A DNA stretch of 64,000 nt from Lentinula raphanica (GCA_027919835.1 JANVFP010000056.1:22501-86500); one strand, 5' to 3'. Shown: positions 1 to 11,767, counted from the first letter of the stretch. The notes: generated by a model from the sequence alone, not told the origin. A program made the numbers and translations.

Positions 1-735
1 TCAATAACATAACAAAGTGTGTTGAGTAGTCAGTAAGTAAGTGTGTTGCCAGTGTGTTGTTGAGTGTGATAAAACATATTGTGTGAATGTTGTAGAGTGT
101 GTTAGTTGTGAAGTATGTATGTTATAGAGACTGTGCTAAGTGTATTATATGTATCATTAACATAACAAACAAAAACTGTGTCAAGTGTGATGATGAGTAT
201 TGAATATTAGAGAGATATTATAGAGAGTGTATTAAGTGTGATATTGAGTGTTGTAATGTTATAGAGAGCATATTGAGTGTGTTATGTACTGATGATCAAT
301 AACATAACAAAGCATGTTGAGCAGTCAGTAAGTATGTTGTTGAGTGTGACAAAAAGTACTGTGACTGTGTTGATAGGTATATGGTACATTGAGTGATAAA
401 GTGAACCTGCCCTTAAGTTGAGTAGTGATAACAGTGGTAAGGTGTTGTTGAGAGTGAGCCTGCCCTTAAGTGAGCCTGCCCTCAGGTGTGCACTGTTGTG
501 AAGTGTATTAGCATTGCATGCATTGTATCATAACTCATCATAACTCATCATTATCATCATAGACCTGCCCTTAAGTGAGCCTGCCCTTAAGTGCGAGAAA
601 AGACGTTCAATGAACTTGATGACTACATATTTACATCATTGAAAGCAAAATTCCATCATTGAAACCAAGTTCAGACTGTGGTAAACAATACGGCCCAAAG
701 ACCTGTTTGCCGTAGGTGATTACTCAAATATTATG
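1..735. repeat. Low-complexity degenerate tandem repeat at window edge
   Basis: AT-rich sequence built from degenerate GTGTTAAGTGTG / GTGTTGAGT-like units, the same sort of unit that fills the subterminal parts of the foldback elements at 6336, 18111 and 48829. Between about 400 and 590 there are four copies of CCTGCCCTTAAGT plus one variant. No gene is seen. It is probably the end of another repeat element lying mostly outside the window; no boundary or target duplication could be found. Confidence 0.6.
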
Positions 736-739
736 GTAG

Positions 740-2777
740 TGGGCTACTTAATCCAACGTTCACAGCTTGGAACCATCGAGATGACTCCGACGGTGTGCTG
801 AAGCAACCAAAGCTAATATCTTTGGAATGCCGTTGCACCTTTCGTGAGTATGCACCTTTAGAGGAATACCGGATATACTGTCCATATATTCTCATTACGA
901 GTAAAGGCCCTCACTCTCATCCAATTCCACTCCCCGAGAAGACGCCAAGGGTGGTCAAAACTGAGCTTGACTCTCTGTTCAAGCAGCTCGAGGTCGATCT
1001 TGCAGACCAACGCCTAGAAGATTCTTAAGGCATCCTATCTTACAGTCATTCTTGTCAACTCGCTATCCTATGCTCCGTAATCCTATGCTGAGTGATCTTC
1101 ATATCTCACTCTCCAATCGAAGTCACTTGAAGGTATACATTGAGCATGCAAAGAATACTCATTTTCCAGAGGGGACTGGATGGAAAGGTACATTACCAAC
1201 TCTGCTGGCAAGGTGTGTTCACTAACTCCTTTTGGCATAGGTCTTTTACATTTCAAACAGCAGCAGGATACATTGCTAAAGCCTGAGGAGCACTATCTTC
1301 GAGTAGCCTTTGAGATACCCTCTGACAAGTTGACCGAGGATGACTACGATTCCAATGTCGAATGTGCAACTAATTTGCGCTCACCTTTACGCATTGTCAT
1401 CTGTATGACTTCTTCAGCAAGTCAGCGGTTCATAACAGCATCATATCTACAGAGTGATATTGCATTCAAACAGATCGTGGGGTTCTATGAATTTGAGATA
1501 GCTGCTCTAGACCGTAATTCCAATACGAGTAAGTATTGATCTTTGCAAAATCTTGAGCATTCTGATTGATATATTCTCCAGACTTCACCTTCTGTTGGAT
1601 CTACCTTACCCATCAGACTGCAGAGGCTCACCGCTTGGTGTTGAATAAGATAAACGAGGTCCTGGTGAATGACACAGGGAGGGGACTTCAGTTCTGCCAC
1701 ATCCACGGTCATGATTCCCAAGATTATAGCTCTGGGTTGATTCTAAACTGGGTTGTTGACCAGCATTGTGGCCAAGCTAAGGGTAGGAACCCTTTATTCC
1801 TTGTATCTCCTGGTCCATTTGTTGAGCGACTTGAGCAGATTCTTCAGGTATTGGACTTTTTGTTCAGGATTTTGCAAAAGAACTCCCGCCTAGTTTCGAC
1901 TTCCATGAAACACAGCGTATCATTCAAACACTCAGCTCATATGATCATCTACGATGATTTCTTACTCTTTGTACCACTCATCTGTACCGAAATATCCGAG
2001 AACGTTCAGTTTCTGAGAACGTTCGGAATGCCATGCGGAGTTTGATATGCGTTACTCATGACGACTGGGATGGTACGTTGGAGATGATTCAAACACTTGG
2101 TGGTAGGGAGGGCTATAGTTGGTGAACCCACTTTTTCTGCTCCTTTATGGCTAACACTTATCCGTTCACCTACAGACTGGGTCGATGATAAGGAAAGCTG
2201 CAAATTTGCGTTCCCGGCCATGTGCTGGTCAAAAAGTTTCATACCACTCGATATCATCAGCAAAATCACTCTGTCTTTGGAGTGCAGTTCCTCTTGATTA
2301 CACATTGGGTGCTGAGCATGGTTACACAGAATCGTGAAGACTTTGGAGTTCAAGAGTCTTATGCTAGTAAACATCATTATGAGAATGCTGTCAAAAATAC
2401 AAAATGCAAAGGTGTGTGAAGGTTTTTTCTGCCTTGCAAAACACTCAGTTGTACCTCCTTTAGCCCACTCGAGAACACGAAACTTGATGCAGGAGGATAG
2501 CAGAATTCAGGCTCACAATACCAAGATCGTCAATCTTCTTGAGAAATGGAAACACGCACATGCGCAGGTTACCCACTGTGCTCAGTCTCTCAATCCATTG
2601 GCAAGCTCATCGAATTTCACTCCCAGTCCGGAGGACATTGCTGCATATGAGAAGGCAATGAAGAAGTCTGATCAAGTGCAAAAGGTGTTTGAAGCTCAAA
2701 GAAGGGTGGGTCAGTCCTTAGGCAGTACAGGTTCAGGGAGGATTTGGCTTGTATTACCAGCAGGACTCGTAGGGTAA
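740..2777 (+). CDS. Multi-exon gene of an agaric multicopy family, partly degraded
   Basis: Coding stretches follow one another on the plus strand with short introns between them. In order they carry the local motifs SHPIPLPEKTP (about 915), FPEGTGWKG (1163), LQSDIAFKQIVGF (1450), WVVDQHCGQAKG (1750), LSSYDHLRR (1930) and MCWSKSFIPLD (2222), then a C-terminal helical segment (2480-2777). I recognise this order as an Agaricomycete gene family with many copies per genome. Its function is not established and it may be transposon-linked. The start codon is not clear. Around 2250-2340 the frame is lost, and the sequence there resembles the end of the CATCAG MITE family (copies at 32326, 34309, 58758). 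The copy is therefore probably a pseudogene. Exon limits are approximate. Confidence 0.55.
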
Positions 2778-2951
2778 CAACCAGTATCTAATACGCTGAA
2801 CTTGGAAGCTTCCGGCGATCTATGGATATTCAACTGAGTATGAAAGCTTTGTGGCAATTGAAGTGTCCCCTATGTCTGAGTGTACGTGACACAGTTCGAG
2901 AAGATACGTATATTACAGCCCGTAGGTAAGGTGAACACTGTACTTATGCTA

Positions 2952-4799
2952 CTATACCACCGATTTTTTCTTCTTCTGAGCTTGCTTTCGTTGCTGTCTT
3001 TTGATAGCTTCTTCAGCATCGTGGGTGCGTTGGTGGTGATCAATGACACGGTTTGGATCATTTTCGTGCCGTTCAAGAGCTTGAACTCCACGTAACGCTG
3101 ATTGTGTTATTTGCACAGATGTGCCAAATCGCGTTACATCCTGAGGACTGGTTGATCTCATAGTGACATGATAATCTTTGTGGCCACGCCAGAAGATCTC
3201 CACCAGCCCTTTTGTCCTATTGAGAGTGGTCAATAATGATTATTAGAAGGCTACCCACTTACTTCGAAAAATCAAAGGCGATACCATACTCTGCAATAAG
3301 GAACTCCCCTCCCTTGATGTCACCATGGTCATGTTCTTCATTCAACTGCCATGGTTGACATTGACGGGGTTTGAATGCAGTCCACCACCAGCCATAGGTA
3401 ATGTCTATTGCATCCCAGTCCCTATGGACGTAGTTGGCGAAATCACAATTGGTGATGGTGAGGGAATTGGCGAACGGTGTGCTACCAGGTTCACTGTTTG
3501 CCCACAGCTCCAAATCAGCGAAAGAGGGTATATGGTTTCTATAGCATAACATTAGTATTGGTAATGAACAGATCCCAGAACTTACTCGATGGCAAAGTTG
3601 CACAACCGGTAATATTCTTGAGGAAACAGAAGAGTGAGTCGGCTCGCGTATTGTTCGCCAACAAACGCAAAACCTTCACTTGCACGTGTATACCTGAAGA
3701 ACAATGTTAGTCTATTATCAGCCAAATTTCTGAATTTTGGGGCTTACTCGCCGAGCACTCTTCTACGATTACTCACACTTCCCTGCTTTTTCACGGTATA
3801 TCGAGTCAAATCTTTTTTTTTCACCTCGCGTCCCATGCCAGCCTGCAGCGTACATCTTTCCCGACTTCATTAACGCTGATGAAGTGACATCCTCTTGCTG
3901 TTCGTGAGTGCGTACAGACAGCGCCGGTGACTGCTCTTTATCAACCTTGAGATTCTGCGACTGTAGTTTTCTCAGTGGCTAGTTAACTGCCGAAATCAAC
4001 AATGATAGTTACAGCATTCAATGTTATTGGATTAACACTGTAGGTATAATCCATGATCAATTGGATAGCACTCGTAACGTGTTCCCTTTCATGTTCCAGG
4101 AAATGGTTCCAAGGTCTGTCAAGTTCTCTTGTTACACTTTCACATTTGAGAGTTTCAGATCACTCACGTCACTTTCATCTGCCATAAAAAATCAAGTGTG
4201 TCTTCGTTCACTCCAATATGAAGGCCAACTTCATGGATGAACGTTGTCTGTGCAACTGGGAATTGAGGATCACTAGATTCGAGAGGGGCTTTTCTAAGCT
4301 GTTCTAGCTCCTTCAGGATTCTTATATATTCCACGCGCATGCCAGGTTGGGTTGGGTATAGTGTAACTGGAATTCCGAGATATTTCTGTAGAAACTGTAC
4401 CACAGTCAAGGTGTGTATGCTAGGCATGAATCGCCACACCTTTTCAAGTTTTTCCCATGTACTGTCTTGAAAGTTTTCATCTTTATGCAGGATTTGATCT
4501 CTGAGCTCTTGGATTATTGCTCGTTGTTTCATTGATTCATCTACCAACGCCTGATGTCTTTCTTCAACTGATGCCTCGATCTGAGCCTGAATCTGTTCAT
4601 CCCGGGCATGATGTTCGGCCTCCATCTCTTCCTGTTGAAGCTGCTGGCGAAGTTCTTCATCGGCTTCATCCCGTTCGCGCTGTCGATGATGCAACCTCTT
4701 TCGGTTGTTGGCTGTTTGATTACGGGACTGGTAGTACATCAGCTGTAAAATTCTCAAAGGAATGACCAAATTCTGACCTATGTGATTGTTGTTCCTCAT
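2952..4799 (-). CDS. TET/JBP-like 2OG-Fe(II) dioxygenase, six exons
   Basis: Predicted exons on the minus strand are 4799-4168, 4115-4037, 3978-3779, 3693-3586, 3538-3263 and 3216-2952. Every junction keeps phase, giving 519 residues with no stop. All introns are GT...AG. Residues 1-210 are charged and coiled-coil-like. The C-terminal half carries the double-stranded beta-helix oxygenase: a HRD metal motif inside FANYVHRDWD, then KGGEFLIAEYGIAFDFS, then FWRGHKDYHVT with the distal histidine and an arginine about 13 residues later. This matches the agaric Tet-like oxygenase family. TET/JBP enzymes oxidise 5-methylcytosine or thymine in DNA, and their expansion in basidiomycetes has been linked to KDZ transposons. 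The start could instead lie in a small upstream exon near 4850. Activity on DNA is inferred from the family only. Confidence 0.75.
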
Positions 4800-5130
4800 G
4801 ATCCACCTCTGATGGTGTAGATTTCGATTGGATAGTGTCTTCCTCTTGCATTTTGTACCAAGGTGAAGGTAAAGTCCAACAAGATAACACTTACATAAAG
4901 ACTTGCATTTTTATATGATAGTTCCCACGTCTTTCTTGTTCATTCACGTCGTCCATCATCCATGTCTCTCTCACAATAAAAGTCCATGATGACCTGAGGC
5001 TGCTGCCCGGCGAATTTCTTGAAAATGGGATGAGTAGGAGAAGCTTGGTGCGTTGTCTTGAGTTTTTCCGCTGATGCCCAACAACTAATATATCACCTCC
5101 TGTCCATTATTCATTATCCATCTCATACCT

Positions 5131-5225
5131 TGAATTCTGCTGCAGTTCCTCGCTGAACTCGCGTTTTTGAGAAGAGCTTGCTGTAGTCTCTTGCAGGACT
5201 CGCGGCTAACGCTATAGCCCTGGTG
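5131..5225 (+). repeat. Dispersed repeat, copy 1
   Basis: About 95 bp beginning AATTCTGCTGCAGTTCC are nearly repeated at 17731-17825. A weaker, shorter version lies at about 21850. Neither terminal inverted repeats nor target duplications were seen, so its class is unknown. Confidence 0.6.
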
Positions 5226-5239
5226 ATAGTTCTCCATTT

Positions 5240-5425
5240 TGGCACAGATCCAAGAGGACAACAACGAGGAATGGACAACAGAGACAGGCTGAGAAAATGA
5301 CGACGACGAGGAAACAATGACGATGGCAAGGAACAAACAACAGCGACGAATGAACAATGGTGACGAATGAACAATGGTGACGAATGAACAACAGCGACGA
5401 ATGAACAACGGCGACGAACAGACGA
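5240..5425 (+). repeat. Tandem repeat with GACGAATGAACAA units
   Basis: Degenerate units of about 18 bp (GACGAATGAACAA followed by RGYG-like bases) repeat about five times at 5343-5420, with more diverged copies before. Related GACGGCGACGAACAG units recur at 17437-17500, and complementary CGTTGTTCATTG-like units fill 22130-22440. Confidence 0.55.
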
Positions 5426-5645
5426 CAGTGAGGAACGCTCATCCTCCTCCCTCTTTTAATGCCTTCCGCCTTCTCAACGATAGGTTCTCAGTTTAAAATC
5501 TCTGCCTATCCCAGAACCGGAATCTCTGCCACTTCTTCCACCACCACCACCTCCATCCAAATCACTCGAACAGCTCTCGGAGCCACCCAAGAGACGCTCG
5601 TCGATCACCTTTGCCTTTACCGTTGCCATCGAGCAACGCTTTAGT

Positions 5646-6335
5646 ATGCCCAAGGGTAAGGCAAAGCAGGAGCTGTTGGCAGACGAACCAGTATGTTCAT
5701 CCATTCTTCCCCTCTCGCACTCTGTACAATATCCCTCCTTTCTAGCCAAAACCACCCCACAAGTCACGTAGCTTGTCCCACGTACTCTCACTCACAACAC
5801 CTCCTTCGCTTACCCCAAGCTCCAGTACGAAATCTAAAGGAAAGCTTGTAGAGAAGCATCTACCTTTTCCGCCACCACCTACACCGCCAGCGAAAGATCC
5901 AGCATCGTTCTTGTCACCTTCTCGTACCTCACTACCCTCGCCCGCCATCTCGGCGTCGACCACGTCATCTGCAAAATTGAAAAAAGAAAGGAAGGACAAG
6001 GACAAGGCTAGGAAGACAAAATTCACAATCGGCGGCGATAATGATGACGCTATCGAAGCTCTTCCGGTTCCGCCACCACCAGTTGCTCTCGCCCACTCCC
6101 CTCGCTCACAGCGACCCCCGCTGATGCGAAGAAACGGGGGATACTCAGGAGTGGATGGTTACATGTCAGAAAACACAATGGTCTTGAGCAGTAGTGTCTC
6201 TGTCAAGGCAAGATCCCAACGTCGGTGGACGCTTGCTCTTGCAATGACCTCTGACGGTTTGTCAGATGAGGTGTTTGTGGAGAAGGTGGAACGTTTACGG
6301 CGGGACTCTATCCAAGTCAATGGCAAGAACGATTC
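5646..6335 (+). pseudogene. Host gene, 5' part, cut by foldback element P1
   Basis: Exon 1 is 5646-5690 (15 codons, starting MPKGKAKQELLADEP). A GT...AG intron (5691-5745) follows, and exon 2 runs in phase to the insertion point at 6335. The protein is rich in proline and serine, with a lysine-rich stretch (KLKKERKDKDKARK) and then a more conserved-looking block, RRWTLALAMTSDGLSDEVF, followed by a short helix. The frame resumes beyond P1 at 17188 (GAC GAT TCA CCG), which shows that the gene was once continuous. It resembles the N-terminal part of larger basidiomycete proteins, possibly of RhoGEF type, but I am not sure. As it stands it cannot be expressed whole. Confidence 0.6.
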
Positions 6336-7692
6336 CAGCTGATGTTGTAAAGATACTTTAAAACAAGCTGTGAACTTCACGGTGGTGTATTGTAATCCAT
6401 ATCGTGAACTTCACAGTGCACTAAAAAGTTCACCGGGGCTGCTGGAATAGCTCCGGGAACCTGCTAAAAATTGCCGGGGGCCCTCATATAATTCCGAGAG
6501 GTCTGTAGATTATTTCCTTTTTGGGTATATTATTTAAATAAATGTATATAGGTAAATAAAATATATATAAAATCAGTAAAATACGCAAAAATTAGGAGAA
6601 AAATGATTTGCTTAAAAAAAAGGAAAAAATAACCTGATTGATACATTGCCTTTTTTGGTAAGAATATATATAGGGTCCAAATAGGTCCCTAAAAATATGG
6701 GAAAAATCATAAATAACCCAAAAATATACACAGTAGGCATAAAACAATTCTATTATTAGAAGACATATGTCTAGGGTATATATTGGTGCCTGATAATAGA
6801 AAAATGTCATATGGAATCCAGAATTAGCTAACACAGGGCACTGATTACCTCAGGCACATCAAAACTACTCAAAAAGGAAATTGGTCTAAAAATAGAACTT
6901 GATGTCATCTTGTAGTAAAAAACCTGAAAAAATTATAAAAAATATTGAAAAAATTCAGGGGTGCCTCATTGTCCCTGAAAATGCAAAATAAAAAAAAATA
7001 TGCGACAAATGTAAAAAATTTTATCACTCCAAATCATACTAGATCCTCTAATCATTCAATATATCTGATGCACAAGCTATTTTTAGCACCCCCAGTACCC
7101 TCAGGCACCTAGAATAGCTTATATCATTCAATATATTCAGCATACTCAATGCTTATTATACTTAACACACTTAACAATGAAAAATCTTAGAATAGTATTC
7201 ATGTGTATTCTACTCAACACACTCAACAATGAAAAACCTCGAAACAGTGTTCATGTGTATTATACTTAACATACTCAACACAATTAACAATGAAAAAACT
7301 CAGAACAGTGCTCATGTGTGTTACACTTAACACACTTCATCAATCAATGTAATATACTTAACAATCAAAAACTCGGAGTAGTGTTATCACACATTATACT
7401 TAACACACTTCATCAGTAAGTATAACATACCTTCAATAAGACATTGTTATACTATAACGCACTTATAACAACGAGTTTTGGGCGCTTATGGGCGCTTATT
7501 TGGTGTTTTTCAGTCGAAATTCATTAATAGCTCACTCAATAATTTTTGTGTGGGCTCTATATTGTGTCAGGATGTTGTCTATATCATATTCCTCTAGATA
7601 TAATTTGGAGAACTCGAAAATACAGCCTGTGTGGCTAGCTATACTATAATCTTTTGTGATATAACAGTGTTTTATGTAAATGACAGTGCATA
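6336..7692 (+). repeat. P1 left inverted arm
   Basis: The arm is the reverse complement of 7985-9351 plus 17145-17186, with scattered differences. At 7130-7440 it contains a tandem array of about five units of roughly 57 bp (ACTTAACACACTTAACAATG and CAGAACAGTGTTCATG parts), mirrored at 8215-8590. Confidence 0.85.
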
Positions 7693-7984
7693 CACCCATG
7701 GTATGAAGTCAAACTGCTGCTGGGTCATGAAAAGAGTCATCCTACAACTTATTCTATGCTAACTCTATGTGATACAGCCAAGAGATCTGTAATGGGGGTC
7801 ATTGAATATGACATCTATTGTTACATGTAAGTATAGACATCTATAGTGTACATGAAACATGTACATGTGTATCACGGTGTCCAACCTTTATGATAGCTAT
7901 CTGAATCATGTACAGACACTGCCAGTAGACTGTAGGAGTCCTTTCCTGATGGACCAGCATCAGTATACTTGCATTACATGGACA

Positions 7985-9351
7985 TATGCATTGGCATTTA
8001 TATAAAACACTGTTATATCACAAAAGATTATAGTATAGCTAGCCACACAGGTTGTATTTTCGAGTTCTCCAAATTATATCTAGAGGAATATGATATAGAC
8101 AACATCCTGACACAATATAGAGCCCACACAAAAATTATTGAGTGAGCTATTAATGAATTTCGACTGAAAAACACCAAATAAGCGCCCATAAGCGCCCAAA
8201 GCTCGTTGTTATAAGTGTGTTATAGTATAACAATGTCCTATTGAAGGTATGTTATACTTACTGATGAAGTGTGTTAAGTATAATGTGTGATAACACTACT
8301 CCAAGTTTTTGATTGTTAAGTATATTATATTGATTGATGAAGTGTGTTAAGTGTAACACACATGAGCACTGTTCTGAGTTTTTTCATTGTTAAGTGTGTT
8401 GAGTATGTTAAGTATAATACACATGAACACTGTTCTGAGAGTTTTCATTGTTAAGTATGTTATGTGTGTTAAGTATAATACATATGAACACTGTTTTGAG
8501 GTTTTTCATTGTTGAGTGTGTTGAGTAGAATACACATGAATACTATTCTAAGATTTTTCATTGTTAAGTGTGTTAAGTATAATAAGCATTGAGTATGCTG
8601 AATATATTGAATGATATAAGCTATTCTAGGTGCCTGAGGGTACTGGGGGTGCTAAAAATAGCTTGTGCATCAGATATATTGAATGAATAGAGGATCTAGT
8701 ATAATTTGGAGTGATAAAATTTTTTACACTTGTTGTGTATTTTTTTTTATTTTGTATTTTCAGGGACAATGAGGCACCCCTGAATTTTTTCAATATTTTT
8801 CATGATTTTTTCAGGTTTTTTCCTACAAGATGACATCAAGTTCTATTTTTAGACCAATTTCCTTTTTGAGTAGTTTTGATGTGCTTGAGGTAATCAGTGC
8901 CCTGTGTTAGCCAATTCTGGATTCCATATGACATTTTTCTATTATCAGGCACCAATATATACCCTAGACATATGTCTTCTAAAAATAGAATTGCCTACTG
9001 TGTATATTTTTGGATTATTTATGATTTTTCTCCATATTTTTAGGGACCTATTTGGACCCTATATGTATTCTTACCAAAAAAGGTAATGTATCAATCAGGT
9101 TATTTTCTCCTTTTTTGAGCAAATCATTTTTCTCCTAATTTTTAAGTATTTTACTGATTTTATATATATTTTATTTACCTATATACATTTATTTAAATAA
9201 CATAACCAAAAAGGAAATAATCTACAGACCTCTTGGAATTATATGAGGGCCTCCCGGCAATTTTTAGCAGGTTCCCGGAGCTATTCCAGCAGCCCCGGTG
9301 AACTTTTTAGTGCACTGTGAAGTTCACGGTATGGATTACAATACACCACCG
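7985..9351 (-). repeat. P1 right inverted arm (main part)
   Basis: Inverted copy of 6336-7692. Its last 42 bp are displaced to 17145-17186 by the gypsy1 insertion. Small AT-rich open frames here have mirror copies in the left arm and are not genes. Confidence 0.85.
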
Positions 9352-9938
9352 TGTTACGACCATAATACTCGGAGCTCCGTCGGAGCTTCATTCGGCGGTT
9401 GGACTTAGAGATTTCCTGAATCTCTCTAGTCATGCCTAGCAGTGTCCGCCTTGTCCCTCCTTCCGATTCCGTCGGCGCATCGGTCTGGTCTTATACTTGA
9501 TTATGATCTTATTGTTTTATTCTCTGACAGCTCAGCTGACCTTTATATTGATTTACTTTACAATAGCTTATTGTCTTTCTCACCTCCGATGCTGTAGTAC
9601 CGAGATGTGTATCGTCTTATTGTACTTTAGATTAGACTGACTATCCGTACAGTATATAAGGAGCCTGTACATACTTACATACCTCAGTTTTAATATCAAC
9701 TTGGATTACCTCGTTAACGTTAACACTCACCTCTGTACTCTCAGTGTCGTCTTGATCGCTGATCATCGCCGACTCCGAACCTCCGTCGGACTTCGTACAC
9801 GTCGTACTCGTCCTCCTCTGCTCTCTTGGTTGAACACAGTAACGTGGCGAGGGTGTTGCTCAATAACAACACTAACGTTCAACAATCCTCTGTGTCTCTG
9901 ATCGGAGTTCCGACTCCGTCGGTGGCACGGTCCTAACA
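9352..9938 (+). repeat. gypsy1 5' LTR
   Basis: 587 bp, starting TG and ending CA. It differs from the 3' LTR at four positions that I could see, all CpG transitions, so the insertion is fairly recent. Confidence 0.95.
9653..9696 (+). promoter_or_regulatory. gypsy1 LTR promoter and self-primer start
   Basis: TATATAAG lies at 9653-9660. The 11-mer AGTTTTAATAT at 9686-9696 begins 33 nt after the start of the TATA box, where transcription would be expected to begin. This 11-mer is the exact reverse complement of 9941-9951, just inside the LTR. The arrangement is that of Tf1/sushi elements, in which the first bases of the RNA serve as primer. Confidence 0.7.
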
Positions 9939-9940
9939 GT

Positions 9941-9951
9941 ATATTAAAACT
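9941..9951 (+). other. gypsy1 primer-binding site (self-primer type)
   Basis: ATATTAAAACT lies two bases inside the 5' LTR and pairs perfectly over 11 nt with 9686-9696. There is no TGG start here, so an ordinary tRNA 3' end is not the obvious primer. The same arrangement is kept in gypsy2. Confidence 0.7.
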
Positions 9952-9989
9952 TATCTCGTCAACGTTGCACTGATTCATCTCTATTCCAT

Positions 9990-11728
9990 ATGGATCGCAC
10001 TCAACGAACACTACGGGCTCAAACTCGTGCTGCTCGTCGTCCTCGTACTCCTTCTCCCACTCGGGATGAAGAAAATCCTTTTGTCGCAAATGCTCAGGCT
10101 TTGACAGCTTTCAACAAATCTATCTCTGCAGTTGGTAACCGGAGACCGCGCATTTCTGCGTTCGGTCCCGCTCCTGTTCCTCTTCCGACGGTTACTACTG
10201 AAAATGTTCGCGGTGTTTCGGAATCTACGGAGTATGTCTATCAGACTGCTATTCTGCCTAGTGGTGAACACGTTCGTGTATTAACTCCAAAAGCTAAACG
10301 AGTTATCGAAGGTGAACCTGTTCCTCCACTACAACCACCTCCTACTCCGTCTCGTGCAGCTGCTAGACCTACCCAAGTTCCTTCTCTACCCGGACATTCG
10401 CAAGGTAGTCATCATTCCAGAGATCCGGAACCTCGACGTGATCCTCCGTCGGATCCGCCGGGCTTTCCGCCAGGTTTCCCTGGTGATGAACCGGATGATG
10501 AAGGACCTCCCGATGGCCCGAGACGTGATCCTCCTGAAGGTCCACCAGATGATGGTCCTCCTGAGGGTCCTCCCGGACGCCCTGGCGACGATCGAGATCC
10601 TCCTGACCCACCTCCAATCCACCTCCGTCGGTTCGAAGTCGCTCTTCGAGCTCTTCTCGTTCGTCAGATAATTTGGCTCTTAATGCCTTGATGTCCTTCA
10701 ACGACACTCTTGCGGATTTCACATCGGCCTTACGTCCAAAGGAGTCGGAATCGGACTCCGGAAAGACGAAGGTCAAAGACCCTGAACCATTTGATGGTTC
10801 TAACCCCCGAAAACTCAAATCTTTCCTGGTATCTTTGTCTTTGGTATTCATTGATCGTCCGAACTATTTCACTGATCAGCGGAAAATCAATTACGCCTTG
10901 TCATACTTGACCGGTGCCGCTCGTGAATGGTTTGAACCGGACATCTTGGATCCGAATGTCAAAGCTCTACCTGCTTGGACCATGTCATACGCTGCTTTAG
11001 TCCAGGAGCTGCAGGAAAACTTTGGTTTGTACGATGCGCAGGGTGAGTCCGAAGATAAACTCGGAACCCTTTGGATGCGCAACGACAAAAAGGTCGGAGC
11101 GTACAATATCAAGTTTAACACTCTGGCTGCTGCCTCCGGTTGGGATGTGAACGCTCTCCGATGGGCGTATCAGAAAGGACTAGCACCCTGACTCAAGGAC
11201 GAAATTGCTCGTATGCCGGAACCTCGGACTCTCTCCGAATATCGGAGAGAAGTGTTACGGTTGGATAACCGTTACTGGCGCAGAGAAGAAAAGAAGAAGC
11301 GGGAAAGTCATCGGTTTTCGGAGCCTTCGGACCCAAAGAAAGGGAAGAAGGATGGCAAGAAACCGGTACCGTTTAATTCCTCTCAGAACTCTGGTGCTAA
11401 TCAGTCCTCTTCGTCCTCTGGTTCGAACTTTAACAATCAAAAGAAGTTCGGTAATTCCAATAACAACAAAGGCAACTCTGGCAACAAGTTTCCGAAGAAA
11501 TCGATCGCAGACAACCTCGGCTCCGACGGCAAGCTCACTCCTGCGGAACGGGAACGTCGTAAGAAGTTTAATCTCTGTCTTTTCTGCGGACAAGGTGGTC
11601 ATGTCCTTAAGGACTGCCCCCGAAAGAAGTCTAAAGAAAATGCTGCTAAAGGCAGAGCTGGCGTTCTCGAGGATGTAGCTGAAGAAGAAGAGATTCCAGA
11701 CTCTCCGTCGGAGGAACCAGAAAAATAG
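9990..11728 (+). pseudogene. gag: gypsy1 gag, frameshifted and with one stop
   Basis: It is homologous to the intact 583-residue Gag of gypsy2. It begins MDRTQRTLRAQTRAARR, followed by a proline/aspartate-rich stretch, the capsid-like part (YALSYLTGAAREWFEP) and a CCHC zinc knuckle, CLFCGQGGHVLKDC, that would bind RNA. One T is missing near 10615, which shifts the frame. At 11189-11191 a CGA codon present in gypsy2 has become TGA, a C-to-T change at a CpG. The gene is therefore broken in at least two places. Confidence 0.9.
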
Positions 11729-11767
11729 TCCGCAACTCCTGTCCCTCCGCACGAAGCAGGAGTTGCG
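11721..11767 (+). promoter_or_regulatory. Putative -1 frameshift signal at gag/pol junction (gypsy1)
   Basis: The gag frame ends GAA AAA TAG within a run of five A (11721-11725). Two bases after the stop begins a stem of 11 perfect base pairs, CGCAACTCCTG (11731-11741) with CAGGAGTTGCG (11757-11767), closing a 15-nt loop. The spacer between the AAA codon and the stem is 5 nt. The pol frame lies in -1, is open across the gag stop, and has no ATG at its start. Ribosomal slippage on the A run is the simplest reading. Confidence 0.6.

Larger units (their letters stand above)
4800..5645. other. Intergenic region between two divergent genes
   Basis: This interval separates the minus-strand dioxygenase gene from the plus-strand gene starting at 5646, so it should hold both promoters. 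No clear TATA box was picked out. It contains a dispersed repeat copy (5131-5225) and a short tandem repeat (5240-5425), listed separately. Confidence 0.5.

Noticed and set aside
7130..7440. CRISPR-like array in the foldback arm
   Set aside because: Units are adjacent and degenerate, with no unique spacers and no cas genes; the genome is eukaryotic.
9701..9901. 66-residue open frame starting MDYLVNVNTHLC, present in all four 587-bp LTRs
   Set aside because: It lies within the LTR, recurs only because the LTR recurs, overlaps the leader of the element RNA and has no recognisable domain.
10369..10851. Long minus-strand frame across gypsy1 gag (mirror at 29625-30080 in gypsy2)
   Set aside because: It is a shadow of the proline-rich gag coding sequence, unlike the antisense gene near the 3' LTR, which has its own introns and promoter outside the pol frame.
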